Part shown: piece after piece, positions 41,505 through 54,117 of the stretch | Layout of the letters: each line of letters begins with the position of its first letter | How positions within the stretch are numbered: position 1 is the first letter of the stretch | Assembly (NCBI GenBank): GCA_009746045.1 | Contig: RPFO01000253.1 | Coordinates: 3,275,975 to 3,339,974 of the forward strand | Reading direction: 5' to 3' | DNA length: 64,000 bases | Source of the DNA: Mesostigma viride | Taxonomy: Eukaryota > Streptophyta > Mesostigmatophyceae > Mesostigmatales > Mesostigmataceae | The notes under the pieces: model-generated | The model's database searches: none | What the model was told of the DNA's origin: nothing | What the model saw: only the letters and a program-made list of their open reading frames with translations | Position numbers and translations under genes: made by a program

Positions 41505-43124
41505 GGCTTTGCAGACTACTGCCTTTAATATAGCTCTAATTTAAAGCTCTGTGCGGTCGATGCCAACGGCGAAACAAGAAGCGCCAACATGACCCATCTC
41601 GATGGATGGCTGAAGCGTTATGCGATACTCACGCCTCACGGTCCGGCGCGGAGTTCTAATCATTAAAGGCGGCGAGCAACCTGTCATCTAATCCACTTAC
41701 TGCCAAGGGATAAGAAGAAGAATAGGCAATGGCCAAGCTCAAAGAACGTATGCGGTGTTAGCCACTGCTATCCCCCGCCTTTCCGCAGGCAACGCCCGCT
41801 ATTTAGCCTCGCTGGTGCGTCGCAGACTTGCCCTATGCCGCCCCCGTTCCATCGGTGTCAATAGGCCACTCAGTATGAGCCTAGTTGCCCGGTGCTTGTC
41901 CTACCAAGGACACGTATGTGCTCTCATCGTGTGTGCACTTCTTTTCCAAGTGCAGCTTGTGTCACTGGACCCGAGTGCGCAGATACAAGAAACATATATA
42001 CCCCAAAAGGGTAAATGCGCAACATAATTATGTCGCGCATTTACACTTTACACATGTCCATAAACTTTCCTATTGGCAACGGACGAGCGGCAAGACACCC
42101 AGAATGCCAGCGGGACTAAGGAGCAGGACTAGGCAAGCAAAAGGAGCGTCACATGCATGCCCCCTGGCCCACAAGCTTGTCATATTGTAGGCAGAGTGGG
42201 GGCTGCGCTGTAGATACAGGCTACATTTTGTGCGTATCAATACATGTAAAGACCGACGGGCATCCTATCTATCTCTATCTATGTTGTGAGGAATCAATTT
42301 TGGTCGCCCGAATACGCGCATGCTGACGCGAGGTGAGCAGTGCATGCATCGTCTGTACAACTGTCCCGCTCTGTGCCAACACGTCGGACACTTGGCGTGG
42401 GAATTACACATGGAAATTACATTCAGGTAAACTGGATTTGCCGGACTGCTGTGCCAACACTCAGCTCTGCTTCTACGAAATGCGGATCCACGTGTTGCTC
42501 GCAGCTTACACTTGGATAATGACACCCAAACCCTTTGGACACGTGGGATCCTCCAAGTGGCTACAAGTGGACCGGACATTTTAGCATCGGTAAGCGCGGG
42601 CGTGGCCAAGTAGGTAGAATGGGTGGCTCGCGGCAGCCATGGTCAGAAAGACAGCCCTCGGCAAGCCGAAATATTGATTGTAGCTTGGGAAAAACTAAGG
42701 TTGGCGATTTTCGAGGGCGATTGTAGAAGCATAGTAAAATTTTCTGCTGACGATGGTGACCTGTATTTCAGGTCCCAGCGCTCGCTACTCGTGCATGAGC
42801 GCAACCTTGCCGGATCCCTCGGGCCCATTTAAGGTGAGTGCTGCCAAAAGTTTACAAATTAAGACCGATTCCATCAAATAAATTTCTCACTTCGTTTGCT
42901 TATTGTAGGGCAGCTTCTGTCTCATTTTCTGGTTTTATTTTCGATGCCAAGCGTTCGAATGCTGGATGCTACTACAGCTGTAATTTTGTTACTGCAGCTA
43001 TTGCCTTACCTGTCGGTATTCTGGCAAGAAATGTACCTATTCGCTTTGGACCATTCGATAACGTTGTATCTGAGTTGACTAATCACCTGCAAACTTGTCC
43101 ATTATCGGGCTGCGTCACTGGCAG
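41505..43124. other. No confident gene; 5' region of the lipase gene
   Basis: Probably includes the promoter and first exon(s) of the PAF-acetylhydrolase-like gene, but I could not define them. A stretch around 42680-42780 (VAWEKLRLAIF ... SADDGDLYFRSQRS) faintly resembles a WD40 blade of the neighbouring gene and may be another relic; this is weak. CTATCTATCTCTATCTATG at 42266-42285 is a minor microsatellite. Confidence 0.35.
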
Positions 43125-46100
43125 ATTTCCTGCGTCGACGTGGTGTGGTCAGGCAAAGACGGCGAGGAAAATGGGCCTCGTAGTCCGTTCCTGGTCCGTC
43201 TGTACATGCCCACCTCGAACCCGAATCATCCTGGAATCCCCTACTGGCTACCGGACATCCAGTACACCTTTGGCTATCTTGCATTTGTTGCGGAGGCGAA
43301 GACCTTGTTTACAAAGGCCCTCTGCTGGGTCCTTGCAGGTAAGTGGTATTATCTTATGAGGCTGATGGACACCTGTGTTGCACGTGCAAAGCGCATTTTT
43401 CTCGTTTCCTACCCAACATACGATTAAAGCTTCACCCCCCAATCTTCATTTTGCCAATAGTTTTCTGTTATCCTTACCCAGACTTGTGGGAATGCGAGGG
43501 GGTGGCTGTTGGCAAGGCTGTGTGCACGTGCAAGTCTATGTATGCAAGTGCGGACCAAAGGCGTTCTCGTCGGAACACGCATGTGGTCACGCACATGTGC
43601 GAGCACGTGCGCACGCCTTGCCTCATTGAGTTGTGGTGATTCCTGAGAGCTGGGAACCAGTGCGTGGTGTAGAGCCGGATCCGCCAAAATATCCGGCCCT
43701 GATCCGCCCGGATCCGGCTCTTCCTTAAAGTGCCCGGCTCCGGACCGACGGCCAGACAGCTGGCCCCTACAGGAACCGGCGCGGCAAATTTAGTCCTAAC
43801 TGGAGCGTAGTTCTATTATCAATAAAGCTCAAGCAGCAACTGGCCACCGGCTACGAGAATCTGTTGCCGGCGCGGCGCCGGCTGTGGAAAAAAGTCTGAA
43901 CGAAGCCCTGCTGTGAACACACTCATTGCCAGCAATGTACATCCCCACACAGGCAATATTCTGGCCAGGGGCCCTGCACTGTATTTTCTATTTTCAGGAG
44001 CCACCCCTTTTGACCCAGCTGCTCCCATCTGGCACCATGGGCAAGGAGGTGACGCTTAACTGGCGGTTGTCTTGCAAAACCAGGGCGGGAGGCATGCCCT
44101 GTCCTTGGCTCTTCACGCAGCCTCACGCATGGCTTTCTTTACCCCTACCTGGTGTCTGGAGCAGGCATAATGGGATATGCCTGTGTTTGCCCGCACACAG
44201 CCACCCGCACGCGTACCGCCCTCGTTCGTTCCCACCTCCGTTGGTTGTTTTGCTGCCCACGCCGAGTGCCCATGCATGCTTGTGCCCACGCCCATGCATG
44301 TGCCCACCCCCATGCTTCCACCCACACTCATGCTTGTGCCCGCCCCCCCCCCCCCCCCCCGCTCCTTTTGTTGCAGGCATCGCCCACTCGCTGATGCGCG
44401 GTGTGCAGCTGCGGGCCACCATGGGTGCGCCGCTACTGGACACCGACACCTGTCGCAGCTACGCGCACCAATTCTATGCTGGCGGCATGGAGGGGCTTAC
44501 CCAGGTAGCGACACAGGACGCACGGATGGCGGATGGTCGGGCTGCCCATGCGGGCATCTCTGAAGCCGACGTTACCGCGGAGTTTCGGGGTGAATCCGCC
44601 GCACTAGCTGCTGGCGACTCGACGGCATTGGCAGGGACTGGCTCACCACATGCCCCTGGAAGCAGCTCAGGTGGTGGCGGACCGGCTAGCGACCATGCTG
44701 GCGATGCGAATGCCGGCGTTGGAATTGGTGGCGTTGATGTCGGCGGTGGCGGGGAGGACCGTGATGATGTCGTCATCTTGCCAGATGGCAGGCTGCCAGT
44801 GGTCGTCTTCTCCCACGGACTCGGCGCCATGCGCTGCGCCTACTCCCATTGGATCAGCGAGATGGCTTCACGGGGGTATGGTATGGCAACATACCATAAT
44901 GGTTGACAAAGGTCCCGTTGCTATTTGTAGCGATTGGCATCGAAGGTGTTTATATTCCTAGTTCCAATAGACATGGGGTACGGTATGGCAGCATCGCTAT
45001 ACTTCTAATACCATAATTACTTCTGCTGTATGTGGCATTAAAATCTGTATCTATGTCTGATTGCATGCAGTTGTCTCCTAATGGATCAGCGATATGGCTG
45101 TGGTGGGGTTATGGCATGGCGTCCTCGCTATCTTTTGCGTCAACAACTTGCACACACTCTCTCACCCTCCCACTCACCATGCGTGCAGCGACCATATCTC
45201 TAGCAAATCCAGTCTTCAGCACGTGGCTGCATCTTTGGTTTCTTCTTCGTGCCCCCCACACCCTCCACCCTGAGCCCCCACCTCTTGCCCCCAGATGAAA
45301 TCTCACCCTCCCTTGGGGTTGGAAGGCCCCTAACCCCATCCGCCTCCCGATTTACCCTCCTGTACTGTCAAGCTCTACCTTGTAACCATACCTTGAACCC
45401 CTGTTTTACAACCGTACTTTACTACTACCCTGTTTTCAGGCGCTACTTTAAAGTCCTATGCTCCAACCGTTATCTGGGGTAATACCCCCTTGCTTACCCC
45501 CCTTGCTTAAGCCCCCTTGCTTACCCCCCCTTTGCTACCCCCCCTTTGCTACCCCCCCTTGCTTACCCCCCCTTTGCTACCCCCCCTTTGCTACCCCCCG
45601 TTTCTTACTCCCACTCCCCTACCTCCCAGTGGTGGCGGCGGTGGAGCACCGGGACGGCTCCGCCTGCACCTCGGCCGAGTTCCCGCTGACGGCCCCCAGA
45701 GGAGGGGATGCGCCCACAGGCGGGGACGGCTCCACGGGCGCTAGAATAAGGACGACGGCCGAGGAGCCCTCTGGCTACACGGCGTACAAGTTTGTCCCTG
45801 GCACAACCCGCTCGATGTCGGCCGAGGAGAGGAATGCGAGGCACCAGGCGCACCGCTGCAGCCAGCTCAAGAGGGTGGGTACGGTGGACCATGGTTTCTC
45901 TATTCGAGTCCTAAAGGCCTGGGGTCAACCCTCGGGGTGCGCTGCCACCAGCTCAAGGCGGTGGGTATGATGGATGCATAGTCGTTAGGCCCGTTTCGGT
46001 GCAGCACATTAGTTCCCGTGTTACCACCTCAAGTCCTCGTGCAACTAGCTCATGCTGGCGGATTTGACACGGCCTTTCAGTGCCTGAATATGTCGTTTGA

Positions 46101-49100
46101 CACGGCCTTTCGTTGCCTGATTAGGTCGTTGACACGGCCTTGCAATGCCTATTTAGGCCTGACAGTCGCATTGGGTGCAATGCGCTAGATTTGTTTTGTA
46201 TCCAAGTCTGGCCATGACCCCCCTGGTGCAACTCGAACATCTTCTCTGGTGCGTTGTTTTTTACCGGCTTGGGTGGAAACAAAAAAGTTTGGTTGGAAAC
46301 AAAATAGTTTGGTTGGAAACAAAATAGTTTGGTTGGATGATGCACTACCATCGCTGCCCTGGTGTGATGACAAGCCATCGTGGCCTTTCTTGTTGGCATT
46401 TCGGTGCTGTGCGCATTTCTAGTTTGGCGAATTCCTACACCCCGGCAGTATCGATGAGACGATTGTACACAGTTTTGTTTGCGTGTCCTAGCTTCCTTGG
46501 AAGGCTGTCCTAAATCCTAAGTGCTGCCCTTGTGGCTGTTCCTGGAAACAAACATCTTTTTTGAAAAAAGTTCCGAGACTTGCAGTAATACCGTTGATGT
46601 CTCGTTCAACTTGTGGTGCTGGATCGATCCACTTCAAACAAGCGACTTCAGAGAGCCGCCGAGTTGCGCCATGTCGTAAACCTCCTTGAGCTTCTCAATG
46701 GGGAAGAAGGAAGAGAAACAGAAGAACGAGGAGGGGGTGGGAGGTCCCCTCTGGATATCGTGCCGCCCCCACGAGTGGTCGGCCACCCAGGGACCCAGTT
46801 CGATCTGGCCACCCTGCGCGGCCGCATGGACCTGAACAAGCTCGCCGTCGTCGGCCACTCGTTTGGTGCCATGTCAGCGCTCAAGGCGGGGGCGGAGGAC
46901 GCCCGCTTCAAGGTGGTCGTGGGGGGGGACGTTTGGTTCTTCCCCGCATCCGAGGTAATGGGATACTATAACACATTATACTTCTAGATGATGACGCAGT
47001 AGTGTAGGTTTACTATAAAACATTATACTTCTAGATGATGACGTAGTAGTGTAGGTTTACTATAAAACATTATACTTCTAGATGATTACGTAGTAGTGTA
47101 GGTAAAATACATCGTAGTAAACATTTAGTATACACCATTCTTGGTAGTGATCGCAGGGTAGCAATACTTTATTCCTTCGGTGTTTAATCGGTGCGTGATG
47201 CCGCACCATGCACGGCCTCATCGGCCGAGCAACATGGCATGCTCAAGGCTTCACCTAAACATGCTTTGCGAGGTCGACCCTGTATGGAAAGAAGTCAGTT
47301 GAGTCCCGTGCTGTAAGGAAAGCAGATTTTGGCACGACATAGTTGTGCCGTCTTCCACCCCACGACGGGCCCCCTTTGGGAGGGGCTCTGATAGATCATG
47401 GTGGTGCAGGTGCCCTTGGTGCACCTAGAGCAGGTGTAGTTTACATCCTACCCTTGCAGGAAGTAGCCCAGAATGTATTAAAGGCCATATGCCCCTTCTC
47501 AGGGCTATGTGCCACATGTACTCCCAACGGAGTCATGTTCCTAATTAATAGTTGTGCTGTGCTGCGAACCTATGTGTCGTAAATAGCAGAATTGTTACGA
47601 TTTTGCTTGCTCGGTGTATCTTAAGTGGTTCTTATGATTCTAATTCTTATTTATTGTTATTTATGAATTGTAGACACTGCATCCTCCTATTGCGCAGTAG
47701 CTTGTAGTAGAATTGCGTTTTTGTCCACCCCGTGTGGCAGGTTTGCTTGCTGCCATACGGCTGCTTGGCTCGCAGCGCCATCGGTTGCCATACCTACCTG
47801 CACTCTGCCTACTTGCGCCGTACATACTGCGGAGGTCATGCCCTAAGTGGTGGTGGTGTTTGCGGCCAGCTGCCCCCCCCCCTCACGCCTCGTGCCAACA
47901 CCTTTGCATCGTCTCTGAGGTTCATTTTTTCTAGCGCGTGGAATACGAATTATGTGTCATGTGTTGTTGTCTTGTGTCGTGCGTGCGTGTGTGCGTGTAT
48001 CATGTTGGTTGATGTGTGTGTATGTGTACGTCTGCTACTGTGGGCATTGCGCATGTTGTGCGTATTTTGCGTGTGCCTTGTGTGGTGACCTTGAACAACC
48101 TTTGAGATGTGCGTGCATGCTTGTGCGTGCAGCCGTGGGTGTGGTGTAGGTTCATGTCTGTGTGATATGAATGTTATGCATGTCCTGAGCTATCTGTGCT
48201 ATCTGTGCTATCTGTGCTATCTGTGCTATCTGTGCTATCTGTGCTATCTGTGCTGTCTGTGCTATCTGTGCTATCTGTGCTATCTGTGCTATCTGTGCTA
48301 TCTGTGCTATCTGTGCTATCTGTGCTATCTGTGCTATCTGTGCTATCTGTGCTATCTGTGCTATCTGTGCTATCTGTGCTATCTGTGCTATCTGTGCTAT
48401 CTGTGCTATCTGTGCTATCTGTGCTATCTGTGCTATCTGTGCTATCTGTGCTATCTGTGCTATCTGTGCTATCTGTGCTATCTGTGCTATCTGTGTGTGC
48501 TGCGTGTGTGCTATCTGTGCAATGGGTCTTTGCGCATACGCTTGACTGTGCTACCTTGTGCGCCATGGATGCGTATATGCGTCCCTTTGCGCGCCTTGTG
48601 TGCGCAGGACTTTTACGGCACGCTCATGCCCAAGCCGCTCTGCCTCGTGCACACCGAGCGCTTCCACTGGCACGAGAACGCCGTCAGCCTACGCCGCGTC
48701 CTGCACGCGCGACGTGAGGCGCTGCCGGCAAACGTCACTCATTACGTGCGCATCAAGGTGCGGCCGTGTGGCAGTAACCCATTCGCCATGTTGATTATCC
48801 GTCGTGTGCATCAGAGTGCACGTGCGCGTCACGCAAAAACAACTAGTTGTAAGCAGCAGCGGTATGAAATAGTACGAGGTACGTTTGTATAGCCGTAATT
48901 TATTAATGCAGCAGCTTTCAATGCTAGGTATGGAGTAGCACCAGTTAGCCTACTCGTAACCCATGGAGCTATCAGCAACGAGTAGGTGCAGCAGGAGCCC
49001 GTGGGTTGGCGCGATGCCATAGGTGAGGCACTCGTTGTGCATGTGCTGGTATCCGTTTGGTTCCTTGGATGTGGGTGTAGCTATACATGGAAACTTTATG

Positions 49101-51854
49101 GTTGGGCTCAGGTGTGTCATTCTTGTCGTGCCAGCACATGTACGCGCATGGATGCAGTGGTGTGTAGCTTTCCCCCTAAGGTCCCTACCACCCCCCGCAC
49201 ATTTAGAAGGCAATTTCAGCGCTAGTGACAGTAGTTTAGCTTCACTGACACTCATCCCAGATCGTCCCTTCGTCTACCCCTGCTGGGCTGTGTGGCCGTC
49301 ACCGCCTTAATATGGTAGGGGCCAAGGTTGGCCATCACCGCCTGAGTCGTCCTGCCATGGTCCTCGCGAGTCTGGTCCCTCCTTCCAACTGCCCTTGATG
49401 CCATTTCTGCACCGCTCGTCACCCTTTCGTCCTGTCATTGTCCTAGCGAGCCAGGGACCCCTCCTTCCTGCTAATGATTCTCGAGACAAGCGCGGTCCCC
49501 CTCAGCACGCTTGGCGATTTCGGCAACGTGTTCCTTTAGCAGGGTCTCCCTTTCCTGCCTGCGCCTCTCCCGCGAGCGCCTCTGGTTTGTCACTTGCGCC
49601 CTGGGACCCTGTTACCTATGCTCATGCCCTCCTGGCTCCGGCTCTTTGCTCTTGCATGCCTGGCCTTGCATGCCTGGCCTTGCATGGGCATGTGCCTTGT
49701 CAGGGCGTGGTGTGGCCTGGTCTGATGAACCATGCAATAGTGAATTAATGCTGATGAACCATGCAATAGTTAACTAATGCTGATGAACCATGCAATAGTT
49801 AGTTAATGCTGATGAACCATGCAATAGTTACTTAATGCTGATGAACCACGCAATAGTTAGTTAATGCTGATGAACCATGCAATAGTTAATGAATGCTGAT
49901 GAACCATGCAATAGTTAATTAATGCTGATGAACCATGCAATAGTTAATTAATGCTGATGAACCACGCATACTCCCCCCCCCCCACAACACACAGGGCGCC
50001 GCGCACCAAAACCAGTGCGACTTCCCGCTGCTGATGACAGGCCTCATGCGCAAGATCCGGTAGGGGGGGAAGGCTGAGGTGGGACATGTCATGTTGTGGT
50101 CATCTAGCCAAGCATGAGGATTGCCTTGCGAAGCCTCAGTTGCGGTGAAGAATGTCTGCATAAGCGCATGGTGGTGATGGGTAGGGCTGGGATACGGTGG
50201 CCGACCGAGAAGATTTTATAAGGGGACGTTCACGGTGACAGTGTGGCTAGAAAGATGCCGTCCATGCATCAATGATTCAATCAGCGCAGGCCAGAAATCT
50301 GGAGAATCCGGACCATGGTAGCTCGAGCCTGCATCTCAATGACCCTCACGCACTCAAAAGCACATCATGGGTTTATCGATGCTCGTTTCCTAGTTTTCCG
50401 CTGAGCACCTATTAATTAGCGTACGTAGCTTTAATCCTATGATTCGCTTGATGCTCTGTTTGAAAACTCTAGTGAAATGTATCCTACCGCCTTCACGTTC
50501 CGGTGGTTTTGCACCATGGTGGGTGGCACCTGACTTTGCTCACGGCTGGCTTGACGCTCTTATTGCTCTCTGTAACAAGCTCGGTACATCCATCGCGCGG
50601 TGATTTTTTATCGGGGTGCGTGCAGCATGGCAGGAGACATCGACCCGCTTCACTGCTCGCTCGTCAACAGCTATGTCGGCCTGCGCTTCCTCAGCGTGCA
50701 CCTGCTGGGGCGAGGTAAGATAGTAAATATTAGAAACTTCTAGTAGGACACGTGGGACCTAGCCATGCAAAATCAAAGCTGAATTTTCATTGAACCACCC
50801 TGGGGGTTGCCTTGCAAAGCGATACTATGCACTTGCCTGCATGGGAAGAGTTGAAAGGAAAGAAACTGGTTGATGAGTAGAATACCGATCATCACTGGCC
50901 GTAGCCATGCCATGTAACCATGCCATGTGAGGCTAATAAACTAATTAATGCGAGGGCTGCCCACTAGGTTCTGGTCCCACGAATGGTTTGGAAGATACCG
51001 ATTTGCCAGCGCGCTGGCTGAAGGTATCCACCTCCCACCAGCTCCGCCGGGAGACTACCGCCCTGCACTATTTGGTCAAGAGGACACGAAGACGTAACAC
51101 AGTCCTTCTATGGTCGAGGGGGAACATGGACCGACAAGCTGCACGAGTCTACCCATTTGCTGCTATGACAAGTCAACCCATTCGGTGCTATCACTAGTCC
51201 ACCCATTCACTGCTATGTTTTGGATGCCTCCCGAGGTGACGAGGGGAGAACAAGCGTCCAAGCAGGATGTCGCGAATCCATGCGCATCCCCTCGCAAGCA
51301 GCACCCTGGCATGCCTTACGACCTCATGGTGCTACTTCTGCCACCGGTACTCTTAGGCTGGTGTGTACGGGAGGCATGTGCATGGGTCTTGTGTGAGGGA
51401 GATGTATAGCAGGTAGAAGAGGTACGACATCATGTTAGGGTTTCTGATGTCTAGTTGTGGTTGCCATGCGCTTTGTAAAGAAGTGGTGGTGGTGCTCATA
51501 CCACGGGGTAGAGTTCAACGATTGCCCTTTCCTTTCCCGACAAAAAAATTGCCCCGTCTGACCGCTCTGCAGCCCCCCTGCTTGCAGGTAAAGGCTGCAT
51601 AGTGTCAACATAGGTGAGAAAGTGATGCTAACTCACTGGCTTTTACTAGCTTTTATTTGTGTGTGGCATGCACAATCTGGTCTATGCCAGACACCATGAC
51701 GCTAAGGCGGCGGCTCTCCCCCACAGACTTCACGTCAGACAAGGAGGTGGACGCGGATGGGCTAGCGGCAGAAGAGGACACGGGGCTGGAGCCGCGCCAG
51801 CTGTCGTCGACACCTGGCACACGACTGTCGTTTGAAGAGCCCACGCCGCCATGA
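43125..51854 (+). CDS. PAF-acetylhydrolase-like serine lipase
   Basis: Eight exons join in frame: 43125-43338, 44377-44880, 45630-45874, 46652-46954, 48608-48757, 49995-50059, 50626-50714 and 51691-51854 (1734 bp, stop TGA at 51852-51854). The order of motifs is that of platelet-activating-factor acetylhydrolase (phospholipase A2 group VII/VIII): CVDVVW...LVRLYMP, WLPDIQYTFGY, LPVVVFSHGLGAMRCAYSHW, YVVAAVEHRDGSACTSAEFP, the nucleophile elbow VVGHSFGAM, GGDVWFFP, LCLVHTERFHWHEN and GAAHQNQCDFPLL. Predicted triad in the assembled protein is Ser391, Asp414, His476; the Ser-Asp spacing of 23 equals that of the human enzyme (273/296). It would hydrolyse short or oxidised sn-2 acyl groups of phospholipids. 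A Gly/Ala/Asp-rich insertion of about 100 residues before the SHGLG motif is unusual. The N-terminal exon and start codon are unresolved; an in-frame ATG lies at 43095. Confidence 0.9.
43672..43720. repeat. Short inverted repeat (12-bp arms)
   Basis: GAGCCGGATCCG at 43672-43683 and CGGATCCGGCTC at 43709-43720 are perfect reverse complements around a 25-nt loop, followed by more CCGGCTCCGG-rich sequence. It lies in intron 1 of the lipase gene. It could be a small MITE relic or a chance GC-rich dyad. Confidence 0.6.
45079..45130 (+). repeat. Partial duplicate of an exon end in lipase intron
   Basis: AATGGATCAGCGATATGGCT...GGGGTTATGGCATGGCGTCC mirrors the exon end at 44848-44890 (TTGGATCAGCGAGATGGCTT...GGGGGTATGGTATGGCAACA) about 230 bp downstream, including the donor region, which is GC rather than GT here. 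It looks like a decayed local tandem duplication. Confidence 0.5.
45481..45604. repeat. C-rich minisatellite before an acceptor
   Basis: About nine units of TTGCTTACCCCCC / TTTGCTACCCCCC, 13 bp each, ending about 25 bp before the acceptor at 45629. It forms an extended polypyrimidine tract for the lipase exon at 45630. Confidence 0.88.
46270..46335. repeat. 23-bp tandem repeat
   Basis: Three copies of a GGTTGGAAACAAAATAGTTT-type unit in a lipase intron. Just upstream, 46060-46150 has three diverged GACACGGCCTTTC(A/G)GTGCCTG units. Confidence 0.8.
46960..47104. repeat. 48-bp tandem repeat
   Basis: Three copies of a unit containing CATTATACTTCTAGATGATG and AGTAGTGTAGGTTTACTATA, beginning 6 bp after the splice donor at 46955. 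Confidence 0.9.
47349..47547 (+). mobile_element. Short LINE-like 3' copy with 10-bp target duplication
   Basis: About 199 bp of the element's 3' untranslated region (GATCATGGTGGTGCAGGTGC ... CCTTGCAGGAAGTAGCCCAG), the hairpin ACTCCCAACGGAGT at 47520-47533, and a short TAATTA tail. ATAGTTGTGC occurs at 47339-47348 and 47548-47557, giving a 10-bp target duplication. It sits in the lipase intron between 46954 and 48608. Confidence 0.8.
48190..48496. repeat. 9-bp repeat CTATCTGTG, about 34 copies
   Basis: Near-perfect array with one CTGTCTGTG variant, in the lipase intron upstream of exon 48608. The CYL/LSV/TDS open frames are repeat artefacts, since the unit is a multiple of three without stops. 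Confidence 0.95.
49727..49968. repeat. ~31-bp tandem repeat before an acceptor
   Basis: Eight copies of GCTGATGAACCATGCAATAG followed by TTA(A/G)TTAAT, then a C12 run, ending at the acceptor before exon 49995 of the lipase gene. Confidence 0.92.
50283..50332 (-). mobile_element. Tiny Penelope-like element 3' fragment
   Basis: Plus-strand AGCGCAGGCCAGAAATCTGG AGAATCC ... CCATGGTAGCTCGAGCCTGC matches 8485-8533 almost exactly. TCAATGA occurs on both sides (about 50269 and 50336), a possible short target duplication. It lies in the lipase intron. Confidence 0.6.
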
Positions 51855-54117
51855 TTTCCAAAGCATGCCATATGAATGGGCTGTTTTGATCGACACACGC
51901 CTCTCGGCAGAGCCAGGCGGGAATGCCTAGTCTGTGATTAGGACAGGACTCTGCTCAGAGCTCTTAGAAGGCAGCCTATGTTTTCCTACTGGACAGTGTA
52001 CATGTCAATATCTTGACCTGTGGGACGTTCTGGCTGTACTCATGGACATGCGCATATGTCGTTGTGTGTAGTACTCCTACACACAGATCTCGAATGATTT
52101 ATCTAATACCAAATCGATCCGAAAGGCTTGCATCACTCCCCGGAAAGGAGAACTTTTGCGGATGACTGTAGGTGTCAGTCGGCGATGCCTTAGGATCCGG
52201 AGACGTCCGTCCTATAGTCAGCAAAATTGGTGAGAGAGGTCCCCAGTTCGATTCCGGCCTGGATTCATTTGCAGATCGCGTTTTTCCGCGTTCTCCGCGG
52301 ACCGGCACTGAACGCAAATGGTTTTCACCTTTCCGGCGTGCCAAATCAGAATATGTCGTTGTCTCACACATGAGCATAAGTGACTAGGCAGCATTTGGTT
52401 CACTACCTGCTGGCACCTGCCTCGACGATATATCCTTGTTCCACACAGAGTCACAGACGGACAAGTGCATTGATCGTCCTATGCAGGCATGCCACCGAGT
52501 AACCACTTTTGCACCAGCAAGCACGAAGCTTATTAACCAACAACATGATGAAAATCCGGTGCTGTACTGCGCATATCAAGTTAGTACGCTGGTGCATGGG
52601 CGCATGGGTGCATGGGTGCATGGATGCAAAAATTATGTCACGATTTACTACACTGGGTCGTCTTCACAAGCCTGAGACATTATTCTACGACGTCACAGAA
52701 CCATGTACACGCATACACAAGGACATGATACTGTACTGCATGGGGGTGTAACTAAAGCGCGGCAAGAAGTGCCACTACAACTTGCACGTGAGGTGCATAG
52801 GTAGCGAGCAATGCTGCAAAGTGCAAATACAAGCTAACACAGCACGAGCCTGCAGCATGCGTCCACCACGGCACGTACTAAAAGATTATCAACCATTGAT
52901 AACGATTCTAGAACCATGGTATGCCATTGATGCCAACGCCTTGCAAGTGTGTCGCACGTGCACGGCTTAAGTGCACGCAGCTCGCTTGGCAGTACACGGA
53001 AGCTATGGTACTGGAACCACCAGTCTTCTAATGTTTATGGTGGTCTGCAACAGGGCCCGGCGCACCGTCGCCACCATAGGTCACCACTATCTGGTAGATA
53101 GTGCATCATTACTGAGCATACTTCTGAGCATTCCAGATGTTTGCACCCGTGACTCGCATTGGAGGCCACGCGCACACAACCGCCGAGTCACGGGTGCAAA
53201 CATGTGGAACGCGCACACAACCAAGGCGCTAGAATTCGGAACCAGCCGGCACTGAGCCAGGGCATCCGGCCGCATGCGACTTGCAACGTGCACATGACCA
53301 CGGCAACCCCACAGGGCGCAGTGCACCCATACAAAGCTGTGATGTCATCGTCCCACCAGCTTCACAAAATATTTGTGAGAAGCAGGTCCATGGCATACTT
53401 CAACAACGCGAAATCGCAACTCCACAAAAACAAAACATTTCCGTTCTTGCGCTAACTTATTAGTAAGGTCGATCTTATGCCGAAGCTAGAAAGATTGCCC
53501 ATGTTCTCGCCCCGCGGGCCGCGTCTCGCAAAATTATGCCCCAGTGTCATAATATGCCCCAGTGTTATAATTATCATGTCGTCTCCATTTTCCCGACTTG
53601 TACAGTACTAGTTCCCAGTTCCCAGTTCCCAGTCCCATCCCCGAATGCGACGAGTACTGTACGTTCGACTGCATAGCGTATACGGGCAATATGTACGTAG
53701 TACAGAAGTGTAAGAACGTGATTTGGTTCATACCCATAGGTGCGGTAGCTGCCAGGTGCGGAACTGTGTACTGGCGTGCGTACAGCAGACGGGCGTCCCG
53801 GACTGCGGCCCTTGCTTGTCTCCGCCACATCCTGTTGCCAAATCAGCCAGGCCTGCCCAGGGTGCTCCATCAACTTGTCACTGCACGGCCATTTTACACG
53901 TGTACCGGATGCCGGGAATTTTATCACGAGCGCGCCTTGGTAACGAGGCCAGCAGTGGTCAGCAGTTGATATGGTGGCCCCGCGCTCCATCGGTCACCAT
54001 GATTCGCCAGGCCGTGGACCCTAGAAGCATAGCCCGAGGAATGGCCTCCAAAAGACGCGCTCTCGTTTAGCGGTGCAGCCGACCCCGGTAATACTTTTGC
54101 ATGGTGTGCATGCCGGA
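51855..54117. other. Intergenic region with a SINE-like copy
   Basis: No coding similarity recognised. It contains the SINE-like repeat at about 52130-52310 and a small (CAGTTCC)n tract at 53608-53632. The INO80B promoter should lie near the right end, but no TATA box is evident. Confidence 0.45.
52130..52310 (+). mobile_element. tRNA-related SINE-like element, copy 1
   Basis: GATGCCTTAGGATCCGGAGA ... CCCCAGTTCGATTCCGGCC contains an RNA polymerase III B-box (GTTCGATTCC). The whole block, including an upstream GGAGAACTTTTGCGGATGACTG and a downstream GTTCTCCGCGGA, has a diverged counterpart at 58590-58755. It does not fold as a normal tRNA, so I read it as a tRNA-derived SINE. Confidence 0.5.

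Noticed and set aside
42623-42832. Extra WD40 blade upstream of the lipase gene
   Set aside because: Similarity to SADDGDLYFRSQRS is too short and lacks the VW start and splice signals; noted only as a possible relic.
48107-48892. CYL/LSV-repeat membrane-like protein
   Set aside because: A 9-bp repeat in a lipase intron; the real coding part is only exon 48608-48757.
49727-49968. CTGATGA motifs as hammerhead ribozyme cores
   Set aside because: No GAAA core strand or stems at the right distance; it is a simple ~31-bp tandem repeat. The Penelope-like element repeats also lack a core.
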